Source of the DNA: Paratissierella sp033809995
GTDB taxonomy: Bacteria; Bacillota; Clostridia; Tissierellales; Tissierellaceae
Length of the DNA: 64,000 nucleotides
Reading direction: 5' to 3'
NCBI GenBank assembly: GCA_033809995.1
Contig: JAPXKQ010000002.1
Span: 39,155 to 103,154, forward strand
Positions within the stretch are counted from its first letter, which is position 1. Each line of letters begins with the position of its first letter. A program made the position numbers and the translations under genes. Below, piece by piece: positions 59,341 through 64,000 of the stretch. Below the pieces are notes generated by a model. It ran no database searches and had not been told where the DNA came from. It saw nothing but the letters and a program-made list of their open reading frames with translations.

Positions 59341-60906
59341 ATGAAAGATAAAAGAGGATTCACCTTAATAGAAGTAATAGTCTCATTAGCTATACTAGGT
59401 ATAATTAGTGTATCTTTTTTAGGGGCTATGTCTAGTCACTTTAAGTTTCTAAATCAAACCAAAAAAATTACTAGGGACGTTTTTCTATCCCAAAGAGAAA
59501 TGGAAGAAGAAATTGATATAGTAAAAGCTGAAATAATAAATAATCCCAGTTTAGACCTTAAAGAAAAGACAATATTTAATTCTGATTTAGGTGGTGTCAA
59601 AGTTAAATATTACGAAATAAATAAAAGCTATAACAATAGAAACTATTATACCTTAGTTTCAAATATAAAACCTGAACCATTGGAATTAGTTAGTTTAGAA
59701 TCAATAGGAATCAAATTAAAACAAGGAACAAATCAAGTAGATTATGGATATAGTACCAGCAATTTCAGTATAATTGGAGATTTTAAAAATTTGGATAAAT
59801 ACAAATGGGATCATTTATTGAATCAAGTGGAATGGTATGTATCTGGTCAAGAATATAATATGCCCATGCCAAAGGATCCTAATTTTAATTTAGATGATGA
59901 TATACTAAATAATTCATATTATTTTCCCTTATTTCCAAGAGATTATGAATTAATCGATAATGAAACAATATATAAATTTGGTTCAAGTGAAAGTACTTGT
60001 AGTAAATTATCTGATTATGGAGGTAGGCATATTATTTTTACTGTAACACCTGCAGCTAAATCTGGGAAATTAGGAATTCAGTCAGTTAGTAAACCCATCT
60101 TTGTATCGGGACTCCCGTTTGTTGACAGCCTAATTATGCATTTTGATGCTAATTATATTGATATATTAGATACTACAGAGGTTCAAAAAACTGGGAATGA
60201 TTATTTTATAAACAGATGGATGGATTTATCCAGCATAATAGGTAGAACCTCTCTTAATGAATTTGCCACTAGTGGTTCAACTAATAAACCTTTGTTAAAA
60301 AGGACAGATATGGGGATAGGTTATATTGGACAATATACAAGGTATAGTGGTAGTCAAGTTCTAACTATTGATAATGAGAATAACAATGGCAATACACTAA
60401 CGGTTTTTTCTGTGGTAAATAATAGATCCACAACTGATAGTTCTAAATTTCTATCTAATGGAAATATAACATTACAGACCCCAGCAAATGAAAGTGGTAA
60501 CTCTTATGAGTGGGTAGTCAACACTGATGTACTAATTTCAACAAACAATAGATTTATAATTGGAGGCCCAAATGTAGATATAGCTGAGATTATTGTCTAT
60601 AATGGTGTTTTAGATACTGCAACCCAAGAAAAAATAGAAAAATATCTTTTCAATAAGTATAAATCACCCACAGTACTTGGTGATATTGTTCAACTTAAGG
60701 ATATGACTAAAGAAATTAGAATTGGAGATAGATTTGAATTACCTTCTACAGTATTAGCAGAAATGTCAAGAGGATATAAAAAATATGTTTCTGTAACATG
60801 GTCTGGAACTTATGATATCAATTCAGTTGGAACATATTCAATTATTGGTTCTGCTATAGCTAATCCGACTAAAAAGATGATTTATACATTAAGTGTTGTT
60901 AACTAA
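59341..60906 (+). CDS. Minor pilin with lectin-like (LamG-type) and Ig-like extracellular region
   Basis: 521 residues from the ATG at 59341; GTG at 59332 is too close to the SD. Leader MKDKRG, then FTLIEVIVSLAILGIISVSFL (Glu at +5). A coiled segment and beta region run to ~255. From ~260 (SLIMHFDANYIDILDTTE, INRWMDLSSIIGRTSL, TVFSVVNNR, IAEIIVYNGVLDTATQEKIEKYLFNKY) it looks like a concanavalin/LamG-type module. The last ~75 residues (VQLKDMTKEIRIGDRFELPSTV ... VTWSGTYDINSVGTYSIIGSA) are a bacterial Ig-like domain of Big_4 style. A surface-binding role is inferred. Confidence 0.8.
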   Translation: MKDKRGFTLIEVIVSLAILGIISVSFLGAMSSHFKFLNQTKKITRDVFLSQREMEEEIDIVKAEIINNPSLDLKEKTIFNSDLGGVKVKYYEINKSYNNRNYYTLVSNIKPEPLELVSLESIGIKLKQGTNQVDYGYSTSNFSIIGDFKNLDKYKWDHLLNQVEWYVSGQEYNMPMPKDPNFNLDDDILNNSYYFPLFPRDYELIDNETIYKFGSSESTCSKLSDYGGRHIIFTVTPAAKSGKLGIQSVSKPIFVSGLPFVDSLIMHFDANYIDILDTTEVQKTGNDYFINRWMDLSSIIGRTSLNEFATSGSTNKPLLKRTDMGIGYIGQYTRYSGSQVLTIDNENNNGNTLTVFSVVNNRSTTDSSKFLSNGNITLQTPANESGNSYEWVVNTDVLISTNNRFIIGGPNVDIAEIIVYNGVLDTATQEKIEKYLFNKYKSPTVLGDIVQLKDMTKEIRIGDRFELPSTVLAEMSRGYKKYVSVTWSGTYDINSVGTYSIIGSAIANPTKKMIYTLSVVN

Positions 60907-60917
60907 TCTATACTTTT

Positions 60918-60966
60918 ATTCTTAATTTTTAATTGTTTTTCAATTATAAATTGTGCATTGTGAATT
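60918..60966. repeat. Short copy of the intergenic repeat borders
   Basis: TTCTTAATTTTTAATTG followed by TTGTGCATTGTGAATTTA, the same two end words as in the ord-ortA block at 10943-11010, here directly joined. It lies before pilM. Confidence 0.6.
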
Positions 60967-60984
60967 TAACAAGGGGGGACATCT

Positions 60985-62049
60985 TTGAATATAATCAATA
61001 CTCCAAAGTTAACATCAATTGATTTTAACTCAAAGGAAATTAGAATTGTTGAGGGAAAAGTTACAAAAAAAAACATACAGATAAATAAATATTGTTCTAT
61101 TAGCATTCCCAATGGAATTTATGAAGATGGAATCATTAATGATTCCGAACAATTAGCATACCTAATAAAAACTGGATTATCAACTAATAAGATTTCACTA
61201 GGTAATACCTTTGCAGTTATAAATTCATCTGAAATAATACTTAGAGAGGTACTTTTCCCAAAGGTAGACCCAAAGGATATAGATAATCTTATTAAATATC
61301 AACTGGGAGATTATATTCCAATTCACCCCGAGGATTATGTAGTAAATTATATAATTTTAGGTACTCAATTGGATAATGGCATAGAGAAGTTAAATTTACT
61401 TCTTATTGGTGTTCCTATAACCATAGTGGAGAGTCATCTAAATCTATTAAAAGATATAGGCTTGAAGCCCTTGGCTTTGGATTATAAAGGAAATGCTATT
61501 TGCAAATTATTAGGTTTTAATGGTAATTTAAATAACATAACTTATTCAGATAAAACCATTGCTTTCATAGAAATAAGCTATGATAATACTTCTCTTACAA
61601 TTATAAAAGATGGATATATCAGAGTATCTAGGATTATAGAACATAATTTTTTTACTTTTTTCAAAAAGTTTAAAGATAATTTAGGTTTAGAAGATGATGA
61701 TATAATTAAAAAGATTGAATCCATCGAAGATATAAGCATTGATATTTCTCCAAATGATAGTGATTATGATTTTAGAAAAGGAATTAAAGAAAGTATTCAA
61801 GATATTATGGGAAAGACAGAAATGATTTTTAGATATTATAGGACTAGAGAAGTCAGTAACAACATAGATACAATAGTTCTACATGGGGATATGAGTAAGG
61901 TTGAAGGTATTGACAAGCTATTTGAAAACTTTTTTAACATAGAATGTGTGAAGTTAAATTCTATAAGTAAGCTTAAATTTGATGGAGATTTATCTTTATA
62001 TGCAAATGCAATTGGCGGATTAATTCGCTTAAACGGGGTGAAAGCATGA
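60985..62049 (+). CDS. pilM: PilM, actin-like type IV pilus assembly ATPase
   Basis: 354 residues from a TTG behind AAGGGGGG. FtsA/actin-like fold: LTSIDFNSKEIRIVEGKVTKK at the N-terminus, the LIKYQLGDYIPIHPEDYVVNYIIL segment (typical of PilM subdomain 1C), AFIEISYDNTSLTIIKDGYIRVSRII and IVLHGDMSKVEGIDKLFENFF. It binds the PilN cytoplasmic tail and links motor and membrane parts. Its stop overlaps the pilN start (ATGA-type, 4 bp). Confidence 0.92.
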   Translation: MNIINTPKLTSIDFNSKEIRIVEGKVTKKNIQINKYCSISIPNGIYEDGIINDSEQLAYLIKTGLSTNKISLGNTFAVINSSEIILREVLFPKVDPKDIDNLIKYQLGDYIPIHPEDYVVNYIILGTQLDNGIEKLNLLLIGVPITIVESHLNLLKDIGLKPLALDYKGNAICKLLGFNGNLNNITYSDKTIAFIEISYDNTSLTIIKDGYIRVSRIIEHNFFTFFKKFKDNLGLEDDDIIKKIESIEDISIDISPNDSDYDFRKGIKESIQDIMGKTEMIFRYYRTREVSNNIDTIVLHGDMSKVEGIDKLFENFFNIECVKLNSISKLKFDGDLSLYANAIGGLIRLNGVKA

Positions 62050-62615
62050 GAGACTTAAACTTTTTTGAACCCTATATAGAAAAACGTTCCTTTAAACTAA
62101 ATAAAAGTTTGGTATTATATGCATTATTGATGATTTTATTATTGGGAATTGCAGCTTACGGTGTATACAATCAATTAACAATAAAAGCACTTCAATCTGA
62201 TATAAAATCAAGAAAAGAAGTAGCCGAAAATCCAAAGACATTGGAAAGAGTAAATGAAATTAAAGCTCTCGAAGAAGATGTAATGAATTTTAGGGAAGAG
62301 GTTGAAAAGATTAAAGAGCTTGATAACGCCATAGAAAATAAAGATATTATTGATGATGAATTGTTAAAGGCTATTAAGAATAAGATGCCAGAAGATGTAT
62401 TCTTAACTAATTTCGGTGCTTATGATAAGGAAATACAAATAAATGGCATATCGAAGGATAAATACTCTATTGCAGAATTTGGTAATGGATTAACATCAAT
62501 TGAAGATTTTAGCGAGGTATTTATTTCAAATATAAATCAGGCTGAAGATTATTATAAATTTGTACTAAGTGTGACATTAAAGGATGTGGTTGATGATGGA
62601 AAAGATTCGGAATAA
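62046..62615 (+). CDS. pilN: PilN, type IV pilus alignment subcomplex protein
   Basis: 189 residues. The cytoplasmic tail MRDLNFFEPYIEKRSF contains the RDLNFF-type PilM-binding motif, followed by one transmembrane helix (about 21-44), a coiled coil (about 50-100) and a small ferredoxin-like domain (LLKAIKNKMPEDVFLTNFGAYDKEIQINGI). It overlaps both pilM (4 bp) and pilO (about 23 bp), so the three are made together. Confidence 0.92.
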   Translation: MRDLNFFEPYIEKRSFKLNKSLVLYALLMILLLGIAAYGVYNQLTIKALQSDIKSRKEVAENPKTLERVNEIKALEEDVMNFREEVEKIKELDNAIENKDIIDDELLKAIKNKMPEDVFLTNFGAYDKEIQINGISKDKYSIAEFGNGLTSIEDFSEVFISNINQAEDYYKFVLSVTLKDVVDDGKDSE

Positions 62616-63993
62616 AAATAAATTTAGACCCTTAACGAAAAGTGAAAAATTTTTACTTATTACTTTAGGATTAATAATTCTATTGTGGGGTTCTTTTAGA
62701 TTTATCATTACACCACAAGAAGACAAAATTCTTGCCTTGCAAAATGAAAAATTAGATTTAGATACAAAAATAATGGATATGAACAATACATTAAAAAAAG
62801 AAGAGAAGATAAAAAAAGAGTGGGAAGTATTGCATGTAGAAAGAGACCAAATCCTTTCACACTATTTTCCAATATTAGATCAGTCTCAGATTATATATCT
62901 GGTAAATGATTTAGTAGCAGATGACAGAGTAAATTTTTCTGATTATAATTTTAATAGACCGTCTAGTGAAAAGGTAGGAGAGATGGAAGTTAGACAAATT
63001 GGCTTATCAATCCCCTTTGATGGTGATTATGATGGAATTGTAGATATTATTAAATCCATAGGGACAAGCCCTAGAAGGATATTGGTTGATAGCTTATCTA
63101 TGGATAGGAAGGATAATAAAGAGCTTGGTGGAAATATATCATTAAAAATATATAGTCTAGAAGGATTAGCTGAAACTGATCCAAATGTTATACACGTTGC
63201 TTCAGTTGATAATCCAAAAGAGGGATCTTTATTTGGTGCTTTTAAGGATTATAAAGAAGAAACAGGAAGTATAGGAAGCACAGGGGATAGTAGTTATCTA
63301 AATCAATCAAATGATGGAATGGAACTTATTAAGGCACAACTATTAGATGATTTTGAAAAAAGAAATTATACTTTTATACCTTCAAATGAATTGGTAAAAG
63401 GTGATGCAGTACCTTCAACTATAAGGAAATCAGGTAAATATTCATTGAGATTTGAGTACAATATCTTGGCTTTAGAGGATGAAAACAGGGCTTATATAGA
63501 CCTTACTAACAGTGATATTGTATTTAAATATCCTCCTGATACTGTAAGCATGTGGGTCAATTCCTATGGATATTCTCCAGGCACTTTGGGTATGAGGTTA
63601 AGAACCCAAGGTGGAGAAGATATTGATGTAAAGATTTCTGAAGGGATTTCGTGGTTAGGCTGGTCAAATTTACAAACAACTTTACCAATGGACTCTAAAC
63701 TATATCCATTACAATTAACACATCTTTACTATGAATTGCCTTACAATCGTGATGATTATGGGGTTTTATTGATTGATAAATTAGAAGCATTTTATCCATA
63801 TAATGAGGATCAAGGTATTATTAATAAACCTATTAATGAATTCTATGTAGTACAACATGGTGATACTATCTCAAGTATTTCAGAAAAATTTTATGGTAGT
63901 GAAAAGTATAAGAACGAAATAATGAAAAACAATGGCATAAATCCTGGGGATGTACTACCTGTAGGTAAAGTCCTTGTATTGATTAAACGTTAG
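62593..63993 (+). CDS. PilO-type protein fused to a beta-sandwich-like region and C-terminal LysM domain
   Basis: 466 residues from an ATG at 62593 (a second at 62596 is equally possible; AAAGG upstream). Residues ~1-195 are PilO-like: basic start, transmembrane helix ~20-37, coiled coil ~43-85, then a ferredoxin-like domain (QIIYLVNDLVADDRVNFSDYNFN ... ILVDSLSMDRKD). PilO is normally about 200 residues. Residues ~240-410 form a beta-rich, CBM-like module (SGKYSLRFEYNI, DTVSMWVNSYGYSPGTLGMRLR, WLGWSNLQTTLP). Residues ~418-466 are a LysM domain (EFYVVQHGDTISSISEKFYG ... KVLVLIKR). It likely anchors the pilus machine to the wall. Confidence 0.85.
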   Translation: MMEKIRNKNKFRPLTKSEKFLLITLGLIILLWGSFRFIITPQEDKILALQNEKLDLDTKIMDMNNTLKKEEKIKKEWEVLHVERDQILSHYFPILDQSQIIYLVNDLVADDRVNFSDYNFNRPSSEKVGEMEVRQIGLSIPFDGDYDGIVDIIKSIGTSPRRILVDSLSMDRKDNKELGGNISLKIYSLEGLAETDPNVIHVASVDNPKEGSLFGAFKDYKEETGSIGSTGDSSYLNQSNDGMELIKAQLLDDFEKRNYTFIPSNELVKGDAVPSTIRKSGKYSLRFEYNILALEDENRAYIDLTNSDIVFKYPPDTVSMWVNSYGYSPGTLGMRLRTQGGEDIDVKISEGISWLGWSNLQTTLPMDSKLYPLQLTHLYYELPYNRDDYGVLLIDKLEAFYPYNEDQGIINKPINEFYVVQHGDTISSISEKFYGSEKYKNEIMKNNGINPGDVLPVGKVLVLIKR

Positions 63994-64000
63994 AGGCTGT

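Noticed and set aside
62577..62786. Minus-strand frame over the pilN/pilO junction
   Set aside because: Antisense to overlapping pilN and pilO, no SD, hydrophobic shadow of the PilO membrane helix.

Overview
The window reads as chromosome of a low-GC, anaerobic, endospore-forming Firmicute, most like Tissierellia or a related clostridial lineage. Three things point there: the divisome and sporulation sigma-factor locus (murG, murA, divIB, sbp, ftsZ, spoIIGA, sigE, sigG), a complete oxidative L-ornithine fermentation cluster of the Clostridium sticklandii type, and a Gram-positive type IV pilus operon without any outer-membrane secretin. Almost all genes lie on the + strand. The exceptions are a spore-surface/glycosylation-like block at about 26.4-31.6 kb and one sporulation lipoprotein gene at 50.6-51.3 kb. 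No rRNA, tRNA, CRISPR array, insertion sequence or prophage was seen.

Layout. 0-6 kb: cell wall and division genes, with ftsZ directly after sbp and no ftsA. 6-9.6 kb: spoIIGA, pro-sigE, sigG, a PRC-barrel protein and nrdR. 9.7-17.8 kb: ornithine catabolism, namely 2,4-diaminopentanoate dehydrogenase (ord), AKP thiolase (ortA/ortB), D-ornithine 4,5-aminomutase (oraS/oraE), a MutL-like ATPase and ornithine racemase (orr), with rarA overlapping the end of orr. 19-23.5 kb: asnS and leuS, each with its own promoter and T-box leader; the specifiers read AAC and CTA. 23.6-32.3 kb: degV, a threonine dehydrogenase, then a deacetylase, a CgeB-like/GT2 fusion, UDP-ManNAc dehydrogenase, a second GT2, a DUF3343 protein, a propeller-like protein and a Cys-containing protein. 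32.4-48 kb: an expanded form of the Bacillus yrvO-yrrI-alaS-yrzL-yrrK-yrzB-yrrL-yrrM-yrrO-udk neighbourhood, with iscR/iscS/iscU, fur, RNase J, a split LysO exporter and QueT added. 48-51.3 kb: a penicillin-binding protein, an uninterrupted pro-sigK and a YhcN-type lipoprotein. 51.6-64 kb: pilB, pilT, pilC, a major pilin, pilD, three minor-pilin-type genes, pilM, pilN and a pilO fusion.

The least ordinary part is the pilus operon. Two minor pilins carry large extracellular modules (a VWA/MIDAS domain, and a lectin-like plus Ig-like module). The PilO protein is extended by a beta-sandwich-like region and a C-terminal LysM domain, which suggests a pilus machine tethered to peptidoglycan and a surface-binding tip. 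Exact Spo0A-box heptamers lie in the predicted pilB promoter and at the pilB start.

A second theme is regulatory. Three genes (DUF3343, the PBP and sigK) have a terminator-like hairpin whose 3' arm contains the Shine-Dalgarno sequence and whose T-run touches the ATG. Intergenic spaces also hold a family of short repeats with termini rich in CAATTCACAATGCAC-type and TTAATTCTTAATT-type words, including two nearly identical 118-119 bp elements.
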